Under the pieces are notes generated by a model. The model was not told the origin of the DNA, did not search any database, and was given only the letters and a program-made list of their open reading frames with translations. A stretch of 64,000 nucleotides of DNA from Phyllostachys edulis (Eukaryota > Streptophyta > Magnoliopsida > Poales > Poaceae). The DNA lies in assembly GCA_036346405.1 (NCBI GenBank), contig CM070546.1:97690288-97754287 (forward strand), read 5' to 3'. Below, one piece after another: positions 1 through 10,515 of the stretch (position 1 is its first letter; every line of letters begins with the position of its first letter). Position numbers and translations under genes: made by a program.

Positions 1-400
1 TTCCATTGTTCCACTAAGAGCATATTGATTTGCTCCACCAATTAATACCTTTGATTGGTTACACTAATAATTTTTCTTTGTTTCACTAGTATTTTTTTAT
101 ATCCCACTAATATTTTTTTAAAAAATATGAACATTGTCAATAAACCTTTGGAACATTCAAATCAAATGTGTAGAACAGTAGGTTTTCTTCTATGGAACAT
201 CTGGCATCCACCAGTTCCATTCTCTGTAACCTTCTCACTTTTCCGTTAAAACAAAATAAATTATGGAACATGTTCAATGAACCTTTGGAATATTGAAACC
301 AAATGCGTGTAACGTTCTATTGTCTTGTATGGAATAGTTGGCACCCACCTGTTTTATTCCCTCTAACTTTTCCACTTTCCCGAAAAATACGCATACAACA
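1..400. repeat. Degenerate GGAACAT-type repeat array (left copy)
   Basis: The sequence repeats a unit that begins like tgaacctttggaacattcaa, continues with an AAATGYGTG block and ends with a tatggaacat block. Copies start near 143 and 280, a spacing of about 137 bp. The same unit recurs at about 8,990-9,175 in the same orientation. The family is not identified; a subterminal repeat of an old DNA transposon or Helitron is one possibility. Confidence 0.6.
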
Positions 401-640
401 TGTTCCAACAATTAATGGAACATTCCTTTTTCAGATGCTTTGTGACAATCCCGATAGCCAGTACTTCCATGTGATTATTCCTAATCTTAAATATGATTTA
501 GACATGTGTTACTTGTTGTTATCATCGAATAAAAAGTTTTTTCAAGTTGAAATGAAACTATCTATGCTTGTCATTGTCTATGAGATGTGTTGGTTCATAG
601 AGAACATGCTTTAAACATGTAATCAAGCAAAACTGGAAAG

Positions 641-2570
641 CAAATTATACAAATCAAGAATCAATGGTGAATCTTCATGAAAAAGGAAAGGAAGAAGAAA
701 GAAAGAAAAACTAGCATGATCCAATAGAAAGGCCACACAAAGGGGCGCGAGTACGGCCGAAATGGGCCACACGGCCCGACCTGCTTGTTTTGGAAGGTGC
801 GTGATGCATAATCATTTGTCGCACGAGTGACATATATTAGGTCTCCGCGGTTACACAGATGTGTGCGAGTTAGGGGCGCATACATATGGCGCATGTGGCC
901 TTGATTAGGCACACGACATGAGTTCATGACTTAAGTACCGACATTGGATGCATGGATGTGTGCTAAAAGGGGGAGATTCTAGTCATTTGCCCCCGCATGG
1001 GTATATTGCTGAGAGGACGTTGGGTCCTTTGAGGATGGGTGTGTGTGATATCTAGCACAATTAGGATTGAGCCTAAGTGAGACCCATGTAGACTGTGAGT
1101 GCAATATGGATGGGATAGTCCAACATTGCTCGTTAATGGTGTAAGAGAGCAACATACAAACCCTAGTAACAAGTGCATTTTAACCCTCAGGTTAACCCTT
1201 TTACACGAAGTGAGGGCTGAGGTGTAAGTAGGGTTGGTTAGAGTACGTGGTTTATCCAGCGGGCGGCTATACCTAGGCCTATTTGGAGCTAGAGCGTTAC
1301 ATAAAACTCGATCGAATACCGGTAAGCACTTTTTGAAGGACACAAGTACAACGCTGTCGAGATGTGGAAGAATCCATCAGGGCCCGGATCAGACATTTCT
1401 CTAGTTCTCTCAGAGATTAGGGAGCTTTGTAGGAATTTTTTGGAGTTTGATTTTTGTTTCGCTAATGGCTAGGTAATGTTGTTGCCCATCTTTGTAATAA
1501 GCCGGGGCAGACCCTCTTAGGTTCATGGTTGTTCAGCTAAACATCCATTAATTTTTGCAAAAAAATCCACTGCATAGTATGTGTATTACATATATAATAA
1601 AATATACTCTTAATTGGGCCAACCAGACCACAACTCCCTCTCAGCCCATCAAACCACGTCTTCCTCTGGCGCCCAACAACCTCAAACTAGCCCATGTGAT
1701 GGCGGCAGGGCGGAGGTCGGAGGAGCAAGGTCGGGTGCCGGGTGGGCCGTTGTCGTTGGGGTGCCGAGCGGCGGAGGAGAAGTGATAATGATCGAGCGAA
1801 TGTGGGATGGGGGTGGGGGTGGGCGGATTTTATGATCGGTTACGTGGGGAGCGCGTTTACTGGGATGCATGGGATCGCCCGCCTTTTTTTGTTTGTGCTG
1901 CGGGAGGACATGCAGGATCGATTTTTTGCCGGGACGAATGGGGATCAAGTGGACACATTGATAAGTTCTGTCGTACAGTAAAACTCATTTCACAGTCAAG
2001 AAAAACACTTTAATGAGAGTAGTAATTACATACGTACACAAGGAGCGGTAACAATTCATGACATTTGCAACAGTACAATGGTGACCCGACACCTTGCGCA
2101 CCTCACGGCAAAAAGGGAGCGCGCTAGCGTGCGGCCGTGGTACCCAAACTCCCAACAACGCAGATGTGAGTTCAATCTGAATTATCAAATCTTCAATTCC
2201 CAAACCAACAAAGAGCAAACCCAAATGCCCAAATCAACAAGTTTGTTTGTCATTTTGAATTTGTGATTGGTAAATCTTGTCTTTTTTGTGAAATGCACAT
2301 CTCATAGCTTCAAAAAAAAAAAGAGAGGAAGAACAAGTGTGTCGATGTGAAAGGCATGAAGGAAAAAAAAGTTAAATTGTTACTTTTCTTGATTATTTTA
2401 TAATTTTACTAAATTATTTGAGACGTTGCCATTAGTATGAATAATTTGTACTTTGATTCTTGCTATTTAATTTGTATTTTAATTTTTGCTATTGTGCATA
2501 TTTATGTTTTACGTTGAACAATATTCTATAACTTTGAACATCTATTCTGAAAATTTGGGTCTGCCACCGG
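641..2570. other. Unassigned intergenic or degenerate repeat DNA
   Basis: I see no supported gene here. A GC-rich patch at about 1,660-1,850 opens frames on both strands, but none has recognisable domains or splice context. The rest is AT-rich with short homopolymers. Confidence 0.4.
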
Positions 2571-2573
2571 TAA

Positions 2574-2690
2574 TAAGCAAGTCTCATGTAGTGTAAGTAG
2601 GTGTTCATGTCTCAACTCTGGAAATCCTGGGTCCAGGTCTAGTAGTAAGCAAGTCTCAATATAGTGTAAGCAGGTGTTCATGGCTCGTTG
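2574..2690. repeat. 72-bp imperfect direct repeat
   Basis: The block starting taagcaagtctca at 2,574 returns at 2,646 with the same following text (tagtgtaag, aggtgttcatg) and a few substitutions. It looks like a simple local tandem duplication. Confidence 0.7.
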
Positions 2691-2970
2691 AGACACCAGA
2701 CTTCCTACAGCATACTTTGCACAGTGACTATATTACTACTCAAAGCTAAGGAATGAAGCTCCGTCGGTCTAAAAAACTATAGCGCTCCTGTTTGTAGGGC
2801 GGTTAATTCGGTTTTCCGGTAAATACGGTTGGTAAATATAGTGTATACGGTAAATACAACATTGTTAATTTGATAAATATAGTATTATTTAAAATACGGT
2901 TCGGTATCGGTAAATACCACTTTATTTCGGTTTGATATTGATAAATACTATATTTACCAAAGTTGACGCG

Positions 2971-3058
2971 AATTGCGGAACTCTACGACAACTTTTTTTG
3001 TGTGCTCACAAAACGCAAATTGTGGAACTATATGACAACATTTTTGTGTGCTCACAAA
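2971..3058. repeat. 47-bp imperfect tandem duplication
   Basis: Copies starting aattgcgg (2,971) and aattgtgg (3,018) share the text gacaac, tttttgtgtg and ctcacaaa. It lies immediately 5' of the SINE target site. Confidence 0.75.
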
Positions 3059-3070
3059 TATCCCCTCCTA

Positions 3071-3218
3071 GGAACTGAGCCTAGCTCAGTTGGTGGGAAG
3101 GTATGGGTGTACATCTTTGCCACCCAGATTCAAATCCTCTTCGACACGAATTTGGATGTCTATTGTCTTCTTAATTAAAAAAAAAAAACCTAGTTGCTCC
3201 TAGCTATTATCGTCTCTT
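3071..3218 (+). mobile_element. tRNA-derived SINE with 15-bp target-site duplication
   Basis: The insertion is flanked by identical 15-mers aaatatcccctccta at 3,056-3,070 and 3,219-3,233. It carries a polymerase III box A (tagctcagttgg, 3,082-3,093) and a box B (gattcaaatcc, 3,127-3,137) with 33 bp between them, the spacing of tRNA-type internal promoters. A 12-A run lies near the 3' end (about 3,177-3,188). The length of 148 bp fits plant SINEs. The exact TSD suggests a fairly young insertion. Confidence 0.85.
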
Positions 3219-3777
3219 AAATATCCCCTCCTAATAATACTTCTCTGTCTCTCTCCGCTCTCATGTATGTAGGACGCAAGTAACGCAACTACACAATACA
3301 CAATTACGAATAGTCGCATACGCACAAGACACAACTGTTGTTGTCTGCTTCCAAGTTCCAACAACAAAACAAAACAATGCGTCAACGCCCAACAGCCAAC
3401 GCCCAACACTTTTAGAATCATGTTGAACCTGTGACCACGTAGCAATAACCAACAGGCAGCCAGAGCCTGAGAGCCAGGCCTCTGCGCAGCGTTAGTGCGT
3501 GTGCCGTGTGGCTTGCAGGCCGTGGGTTGTGGCCCTATGGGCTATGGCTGTGGGCAAGCGCTACGACAGCACAAGCACAACAACTTGCAGTCCGGCTTGG
3601 TTGATTTTTCGGTTTTCAGCCCATTTTTACAGAAAAAACCGAATACTCAAAAAAAAAACCAAATTTCTTAAAACTGAACTAAATATATCGGTCAAACTGA
3701 ATTAACCGGTTCGATTTTGCGGTTCGGTGCAGAAATAAACAGCAGGCAGCCTGTTCGTGCTATAGGGTTATAGCGCT

Positions 3778-4740
3778 ACCCCAACAAGGAGACCCACCCG
3801 GGCTCCTCCCCCTGGGCTACTTTGTCTCTTGCACGTGCGATCCCTCCTTTTTACCGAGCGAGAGAAGCCCATCACTCTATTAGCTTATGTGGGCCTCTTG
3901 CCCTTTATAGCCCAATCACATTGCCTATACGACCCAACACTTAAATATTTTCCTAGACCGCTTACTCTATTACGGCCCAAAAAGCGTGACCCGTGCAGCT
4001 CGTTTAAGAATGTTTCCATATGCCCCAGGTGAACGTCAGATGCAAATTACCATCAGGAGCACATCAAGTCACCATCCAGTAGCACAATATTTTTTCGAGG
4101 GGAATCCAGTAGCACAATAAGTCACCATCAGTACCACACTAAAATTCCACCGTAAGCGGATAAAGTTACAATCAGTAGCACACTAAGTTCGACATAATTT
4201 TATCATCAGTAGCACACTAAGTTCAACATAATTTTATCATCACTAGCACACTGAGCCGCCATCTCCAGATCAATAGAAATCCACCATTAAATGCTCCCTA
4301 AGTTATCGTGTGTTATCAGGAAATTCACCGTAAGTTGTAGCATAAGTTGTCATCCGTAACACTACCAAATTACCATCTGCGTTTTATAATAGATTATCAC
4401 CAAAAAGTTCAAAAAAACCATCTGTTTTATGAATATGAGAGTCAAAACTTACAATCAGTTGGATCCTAATTTATCATCTGCAGATTTAGTAAGTTACCAC
4501 CACAAAATTCACAAATTATCACCATTTCTTGAATTTCAACGAAATTTTGCCATCAGTTGCACCACAAGTTATCATCTACATATTTTAACAACTGATCAGC
4601 CTAAATTCTAAACTTACAATATGCAAATTTAAAAATTATCACACCAAAAAAAATATGCTTGGATTCGATCATGGGCAAAAAAGTAGCACAACATGGCTGT
4701 ATGCTCGACGGGCCCACCACGGCATCACCAGTTTGGATGA
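3778..4740. other. Unassigned AT-rich DNA with internal repeats
   Basis: No gene is supported. From about 4,040 to 4,640 the text repeats variants of 'catcagtagcacactaagtt' and 'aagttaccatc' with no coding frame. Confidence 0.45.
4171..4272. repeat. 34-bp tandem repeat, about three copies
   Basis: Units begin at 4,171, 4,205 and 4,239. Each starts atca(g/c)tagcacact and runs through a 'cataattttat' block; the third unit is diverged. Confidence 0.8.
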
Positions 4741-4803
4741 GCGGATTTGCGATTTTTTTTTAAATAATATTCTTTTAAAAGACAATTAAAAAAATAAATA
4801 GTC
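4741..4803 (+). repeat. MULE left terminal inverted repeat
   Basis: About 60 bp matches the reverse complement of 8,804-8,864 with a handful of substitutions and one small length difference in a T run. Confidence 0.8.
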
Positions 4804-4825
4804 GTACTAAACAATTACAAAACTA

Positions 4826-5040
4826 TGTCTCTGTCGCTGTTTGAACTAGCGACAGGCTCCTGTCGTCAGTTCAGTTCAACTAGCGACAGAATCCTGTCGT
4901 TAGTTCAACCGGCGACAGGGACCCTATTGACTTCCCATCGCCGGTCCAACTCCTTGTTGCCAGTTCAACTAGCAACAGGAGGTGAACAGTATTCCTATCG
5001 CCGGTTTAACTAGCTATAGGTCCCTAGTCGCTCAACGGTT
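4826..5040. repeat. MULE left subterminal array of GCGACAGG motifs
   Basis: The motif ctagcgacagg or its complement cctgtcg recurs about every 20-40 bp, alternating with ttcaact/agttgaac blocks. The same motif cluster lies at 8,645-8,785. Such clusters may be transposase binding sites; that role is inferred. Confidence 0.7.
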
Positions 5041-5639
5041 GCGCGATTTAAAATAATAATACTATTATTTTATTAATCCGATAGAAATAATTGTGGAGAA
5101 TAAATGACAATTTTTGTAGGTAATACATTTCGCAAATCTTGTTTGTAGATTATTATTATTTTAAATAAAAGGGTGGTGACAAGGTTGGTTGGTTCATTTG
5201 TGATTTTCGTAGATTCTCAAGGGTACGAAATCTGTTAAACTCGCAATAACATTTTGTGATCGTCGTATGTTGTTGCAGTACGGTAAATTTTTGAAGAATT
5301 TTATAAGGACAATTGAGATAGCAATGATTCGTAAGTAGGAAGGTAAGTGATATTGCGATACGCCAGAGAATTCATACACGATGGACAACATTAGAGAAAT
5401 GACGCAATGATAACAACACGTCCTGCTTTGCAGAGATAGCTAACAACGACATATTGACACTACAAATGAAGTTAAAGTTTGCAATTACAATACAATTAGT
5501 CCTACACTGCGTACAACAAGCAAAGTACTAACTGAAGTACAAGTTACAACATGCTAGCATTTATAATCTTAGTACCACTACACACGCAACATTGGTAATC
5601 ACATATTACAACTGTCCGTGCTTTCCCGTGGCCGCGGCC

Positions 5640-8398
5640 TCAACGTCCGCCATATGGATTGCCTCGAGTCGGGTGGTCGGATGAGGTCCCCGCGGCGACG
5701 TCCGGAGTGCCTGTCTCCTTCATCCTAAGGATATCTTGTGGGGCATTTCTTGAAGGTGTGCATAGACTCCCTACAAATGGAGCACTTCTTCGTACAACGT
5801 CTGGCTTCTGCTTCGTCCATGCCATTCTTGATGCACTGTACCTATCGCCGGCCAACCTTTTCCTTCAGCCTATCAATGTCTGCGGCCCAGATTAGTTGCT
5901 CCCAGGTCGGATGGCCAGTGAAATGGCCAACCATGGCGTAACCATACATCTATGCACTCTATGTTTGCATCACCTTCTCTTTGTTGAAATAATCAGAGAG
6001 GTACTGCCCAAGATGTTGTGCCACCGTCAAACATGCGGCCATGACATGGGAGCAGAGTGTATGCAGAAGAAGGGGCTTGTTGCAAGTGCACACACAACTA
6101 GCACGGTGTAGCATGCACTCGTGGGTGATCCTCTCACGGTTCGTCCCGCGGTGTTCTTTATCTCTGCACATTATCTCGAAGCGAAGCTCCCTTGTGCCCA
6201 TCTTGAATGCCCGGTGTATCTCATCCTTCTCGTTCTTCTCCTCCATGTACTTGGTGATCATGGCAGACTAGAGTACTCTGTCATTTGCCATAGCGAACGA
6301 CACGTTGTTGCTTCTATCAACAAAGTAGTTTGTGGTACCGCGGAGAATTGCCTCCATAATACCAACCAAAGGGAGGCACCTTGCACCGTGTATGACCTAA
6401 TTGTACACCTCGGCTAGATTGGTTGTCATGACACCATATCGAGCACCACCCCTGTCATGTAGCAGCGACCACTTCTCTTTATGCTCATGCTCAATCTTGT
6501 TCGAGAAGTATTTCACCTGCGCCCCCATCCTCCTTATCACACTAGGACCATCTGTGGGTAGCTGTGGCAATGCTTTGGGGGCTTGGTTAGCGCTTGGGGC
6601 TGTCCTTCTCGCTGCCTCCCTTCTGTGCGTCTAGGTCCGCTCATTCAGAATCTTCTGGAGTGCTTCAAACTTTCGCTGCTGGTTCTGGTTGCATAGCCGC
6701 TTGAACAGGTTCATCAAGTCCTTGTTGCGGAACTACTTATAGAAGTTTGTACCCAAGTGCCTCATGCACCACCTGCTCTACAGATCCACCCATGGAAGTG
6801 GTTCATTCTCTTCTTGTTGTAGCTGAGTTATTGCACTCAGCAAGCCTGCTTGTCGATCATGTATGACACATATGTTGGGACGGCCATGTACAACAGAAAT
6901 CCTCACATTCTTTAGGAACCACAACTAGCTATTCGTGTTCTTGCTTTCAACGAAAGCGAATGCCACGTGAAGAACTTGATTGTTCCATCCTTCGCTATTG
7001 CAGTCAGTATTTGACCCTTGTACTTCCCAGTTAGGAATATGCCATCCATGTACAAGATTGGACAATAGTGTCGAAATGCATTGATGCATAGACCAAAAGC
7101 GAAGAATGCTCGCCGTAGGACCCTCTTACTGGCCCACTTCGGATGCGTGGAATCTTGAATGTCGACATGAGTGCTGGGATTCGCATCTTGTATGACTCGG
7201 AGTAGCTGGGGATGTTGTGGTAGGAATCCTCAAACGTGCCGAATCTTGATTCCAATGCCTTCTATTTTGCCCTCCAAGCCTTGGCATAGCTGATTGTGTA
7301 CTGGAACCTTGCCTCAATCACCCGAATGATGGGCAGTGGCTCAAAATATAGATTATCCATAATCTCACCGTACATGAGATTGGCGATGAAGCCTGATGAC
7401 AAGTTCCGGTGGGACTACACTAACTTAGCGATGACACATATGTGATGGACCACTATAGAGCACTTCCAATAGGTGTCCCACTTAGGCTGAAATGCGTGCA
7501 CTCGCCAAGGGCATCCCTCTATGCCGCACTTCATGTCGTATAATCTTGGGGTAGACTTGACGACTGTGAATGTGCGCTGCACCGACAAGGCCTAGAATTT
7601 GACCGCCTCCTGCATGACCTCCTTGCATTTGTACATAGCTCTTTGCCTGACCTCGCTCTGGTCGTACTCCCATAGCACACGAGAACCTTCGTTGACGACG
7701 AGACTGTCGAACTAGTATGTGTTCCACTCGGATGGAACCGCTTGCTAGTCCATATCATCCTCGTCATTGGATCCTTCATCTTTTCACAATGCCATGTACT
7801 CCCGGTCTTTGAGATCCATCCTGTGCACTACGGCTTCCATCTCCTCACCCTCGTCAGCAAGCCCACTAGCTTGCCTAACTGAAGGAGCTCCTTCCACAGG
7901 GTCTTCATCGACAGGACTAGCTACTCCCAGACCTTCGGCCATTGTGTGCGCCACGCTATGGCTGGAGTCCTCGACTTCTTCTTCGGCATCACCACCCCCT
8001 TCTTATTCAGCCGCGGATGCAAGAGTGGGCTTGGCATATGCCTGGGCCAAAAGGACCAAATCTCACCATCCTGTCTCGCCATGCGTAATTATGACTGCCA
8101 TGGCCTTGTTCCCTTCAGCTACACTAACTCCTAATATGTGGGTTGTGCTGCTCGGGGGGCAAGGCAACTCAATCTTAGATCATACACATCATGGTCCACT
8201 TGAAATATGTGAAACAACCACAACATCACATCGCCCCATGTACGCCCCTCTACTCTTGGCAGGGGCACGATCGCCGATGGAAAATAACGCAAATCGATCT
8301 CCTCGGGACCCTTCAGAATAGTCCCCGGACCGTAATATATTTTGAAATTGGTGATGTCCAACATATTTGACGCACTGCACCCTAAAGAACATTTCCAA
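5640..8398 (-). pseudogene. mudrA-like MULE transposase, decayed
   Basis: Reading the minus strand from about 8,398, fragments give the N-terminal leader (YGPGTILKG, WGDVMLWLFH), an acidic linker, and a Mutator DNA-binding region with a C-x4-C-P-W-R-V signature near 7,500 (GIEGCPWRV). The central part (about 7,300-6,270) corresponds to the DDE core but is full of stops. A SWIM zinc finger (CTCNKPLLLHTLCSHVMAAC) lies near 6,090-6,030, and a C-terminal CCHC knuckle (C-x2-C-x4-H-x4-C, CSICRESMHTFKKC) near 5,770-5,730. Many stops are TAG where tryptophan or glutamine is expected. Domain order matches the MURA family. The gene cannot make an intact transposase. Confidence 0.8.
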
Positions 8399-8626
8399 GA
8401 TTAACTAGACTACCCTCTGGAAAGTATTATGTACAACATACTGCACTACGTAATCGTACATTTAAAAATTTGCAATCCATTCGGTTAAAAAAATTACCTA
8501 ACAGGTGGGCAACCGGATGAGTAGTGCTTCGCTAACTTCTCTCCTCCCATCTACTTCTCTCCCTTTGCACCTTCTCTTTTTTCTGAATAAAAGTGAGTAC
8601 TTTGCCGAATTTTAGGGTTTCAAGGG

Positions 8627-8634
8627 TTTTTATA
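8627..8634 (-). promoter_or_regulatory. Candidate TATA box of the MULE transposase
   Basis: The minus strand reads TATAAAAACCC here, about 230 bp upstream of the first transposase ATG at 8,398 and inside the right terminal region, where a mudrA promoter would be expected. Confidence 0.4.
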
Positions 8635-8644
8635 GGGGAAATAG

Positions 8645-8785
8645 ATTCCTGTCGCTAGTGGAACACTGTTTACTTACTGACGACAGGGAGTTGGACCGAC
8701 AACAGGGGGTCAACAGGGTCTCTATCACCAGTTAAACTGGCGACATGAGCTTGTCACCTGTTCAAACGGCGACAGGGACCTAGTT
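8645..8785. repeat. MULE right subterminal array of GCGACAGG motifs
   Basis: It contains cctgtcgctag, gacgacaggg, ggcgacatg and ggcgacaggg blocks mixed with ttaaactgg/ttcaaacgg spacers, mirroring the left cluster. Confidence 0.65.
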
Positions 8786-8803
8786 TTGTAATTTTCTGGG
8801 GTA

Positions 8804-8864
8804 ACTATTTATTTTTGTAATTATCTTTTAAAATAACATTATTTAAAAAAATCGCGGATTTGCT
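8804..8864 (-). repeat. MULE right terminal inverted repeat
   Basis: This is the inverted partner of 4,741-4,803. Confidence 0.8.
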
Positions 8865-8984
8865 ATACGCTATGCACGCGGTGTATAGCAAACCAGCACC
8901 CATACCCAATCTAAAAGGTGATTTTGAAATTTAAAATGTTATATTTTTTAAACCAAACATCCGATTCCCAGGCATGTTTTGATT

Positions 8985-9250
8985 TTCGTATGAACTTCTA
9001 GAACATTATAAATTAAAGCGTGGAACATTTCGTTTTAACTACCGGAACATCCGTCTCTAAACCGATTAATTTATTCTAATCAATTAAAATAATGCAAGGG
9101 AACATCGTTTGTGAACTTCTGGAGCATTCAAAAGTAATGTGTGGAACATTACATTTTACGTGATGGAACATCCGAAGTTGAGAATCGGATGAATGTTGCA
9201 ACATCACGTTTGGTTTGTTCCACTAATTATTGTTTGTTGTTCCACGATAT
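8985..9250. repeat. Degenerate GGAACAT-type repeat array (right copy)
   Basis: Units start near 8,993 and 9,113 (tgaacttcta/tgaacttctgg), each followed by a gtggaacatt block and a ggaacatccg block. Spacing is about 120 bp. The units match those at 1-400 in order and orientation, so the MULE, the SINE and the rest of 0.6-8.9 kb may be later insertions into one old repeat. Confidence 0.55.
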
Positions 9251-9263
9251 ATGTTATCATCAG

Positions 9264-9761
9264 TGTTGGGGGAGGGTCCTCACGCTACCTCGAGCCGATA
9301 GTAACCTCGTGAAGACATGACACCCCAAACGGATCCCCCCTGGACGGGGTCCGAGGATCGACTTCGATGACAGATGGCGTCGTCTGTGGGGACCGTAACG
9401 AGAAGCTACAGATCCGAGAACCAACCTTGGCGAGGCACGACACATCAGTGAACTCACCACGGACCTGGTCCGGGATAGCCACATGACGAGGTCCCATCGA
9501 CACCTGCATAGACGGAAGAAAGACAAAGTCATGTGTCTCAGACGTGACGGGGCCCACTTGATACGATAGATGGAAGTACCCCCGGAGCAAGCTTAGACTC
9601 AAGGGCATCAATGTAAATTACTGATATCTACCTCCTATGAAAATAGGACCACTTGCAAATGGGGAGGAGAGGTCACTTGCAATTCTTTCCACACATATAC
9701 AATACATTGGTACGAACCCTTGTGTGCGATTCTTGTTGAGGTCACCTTCGCACCCCCGACA
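9264..9761. mobile_element. LTR-like segment, TGTTGGGGG...CCCCCGACA
   Basis: This 498-bp GC-rich block starts tgttggggg and ends cccccgaca, nearly perfect inverted ends with the TG...CA rule of LTRs. No 5-bp TSD is visible (atcag before, gttga after) and no primer-binding site follows, so it is either a rearranged solo LTR or a fragment. Confidence 0.45.
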
Positions 9762-10189
9762 GTTGATGCGTCTGACCGGGGTATCACAAGTTTACTGTCC
9801 GATCTCGTATCGACGACAATTAGTAAGCCGAATGTATTAAATATTAGTCTTATTTTGTATAATACATCATAAGGAACCTGATGGTTCAAACTATGCAAGA
9901 CGAATACACGGTTTTGAAGATACATGTTTTTGGATATTTTGAAACATAGAAAAAAGCAAAAGAAAAAGGAATGTGGCCGCACAAGGCCCACCCGGCCCAC
10001 TCGGGCGGCAGCCTGCTATGCACCGCCCGCGCGGCAGCTAGCACACCCCCTGCATGAGAGGGCGTGGCTACTCCAAACACGGGCTTTCTAGTCCACTATA
10101 GCAGCGCAATGGCCCATGTCATTGTTCGGTCTCCGAATCAGGCGCAGCAGCGTGCAGCGCGATCTCCATCGAACGCCCGCGCGACTAAG
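9762..10189. other. Unassigned DNA
   Basis: No gene is supported. It contains an AT-rich part and then a GC-rich part (about 9,970-10,190) without recognisable coding or repeat structure. Confidence 0.4.
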
Positions 10190-10405
10190 GGGTGTGTTTG
10201 GTTGGTGGAATGATATTGAATGAGATAGGATGGTATAAGTAGGATGTAATCGTTTTAGATGGGATGATACAGTCAGTCTGTTTGGTTGTATGAGATGATA
10301 CGCGAATGCGTTTGGTTAGTTGTATGAGATCATCTTGAATGATTCAATCTGTTGTTTGGTTTGAAGGATGAAGTAGGCTGTGGTAACCTTCTCACTGAGA
10401 TAGTG
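10190..10405. repeat. GTTTGGTT-rich repeat, possible MITE fragment
   Basis: It starts ggggtgtgtttggttg and holds four GTTTGGTT blocks followed by variants of gagat(a/g)atg/gaatga. The style resembles grass MITEs, but no inverted partner for the start is visible on the far side of the hAT insertion. Confidence 0.4.
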
Positions 10406-10427
10406 AGTTTACTCAAGGTTCAAGAAA

Positions 10428-10515
10428 GCGCTAGGTGCTAGGCAGACGGTGGCCTAGGGCCTAGCGCCTAGGCTGACTAGGCGGCGCCTAGGCGGTGCCC
10501 AGGCGTCCGGCTTGA
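10428..10515. repeat. hAT subterminal GCCTAGGCG repeats
   Basis: Blocks gcgctaggtgctagg, ggcctagcgcctagg and ggcggcgcctaggcgg are interleaved in the first 100 bp of the element, probably transposase binding sites by analogy with other hAT elements. Confidence 0.6.

Larger units (their letters stand above)
2778..3777. mobile_element. Possible decayed hAT-like insertion bounded by a 9-bp direct repeat
   Basis: The 9-mer tatagcgct occurs at 2,778-2,786 and 3,769-3,777. The sequence between them is rich in cggtttt/ggtaaata motifs near the left end and aaccggttcg motifs near the right end, a style seen in non-autonomous hAT elements. Clear terminal inverted repeats are not visible, so the direct repeat could be chance or a different kind of event. 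Confidence 0.3.
4741..8864 (-). mobile_element. Mutator-like element (MULE) with inverted termini
   Basis: The two ends, 4,741-4,803 and 8,804-8,864, are inverted copies sharing the gcgattttttt, aaataat, ttttaaaaga and aaaaataaatagt blocks. Just inside each end lies a cluster of GCGACAGG-type motifs (4,826-5,040 and 8,645-8,785). Between them is a minus-strand mudrA-like pseudogene. The right end continues into a hairpin (ttgctatac...gtatagcaa, about 8,861-8,893), and I could not fix the outermost base or find a clean 9-bp TSD, so the outer limits may be some tens of bp wider. Confidence 0.8.

Noticed and set aside
2800..2960. Telomere-like repeats (ggtaaata, cggtaaatac)
   Set aside because: The units are irregular and do not match the plant TTTAGGG repeat.
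3082..3137. tRNA gene suggested by box A and box B
   Set aside because: There is no acceptor stem or anticodon arm, and the segment has a TSD and an A-rich tail, so it is a SINE.
4020..4640. CACTA subterminal repeats suggested by repeated 'cacta' words
   Set aside because: No CACTA-type inverted ends or 3-bp TSD could be found around the block, so it is listed only as a tandem repeat region.
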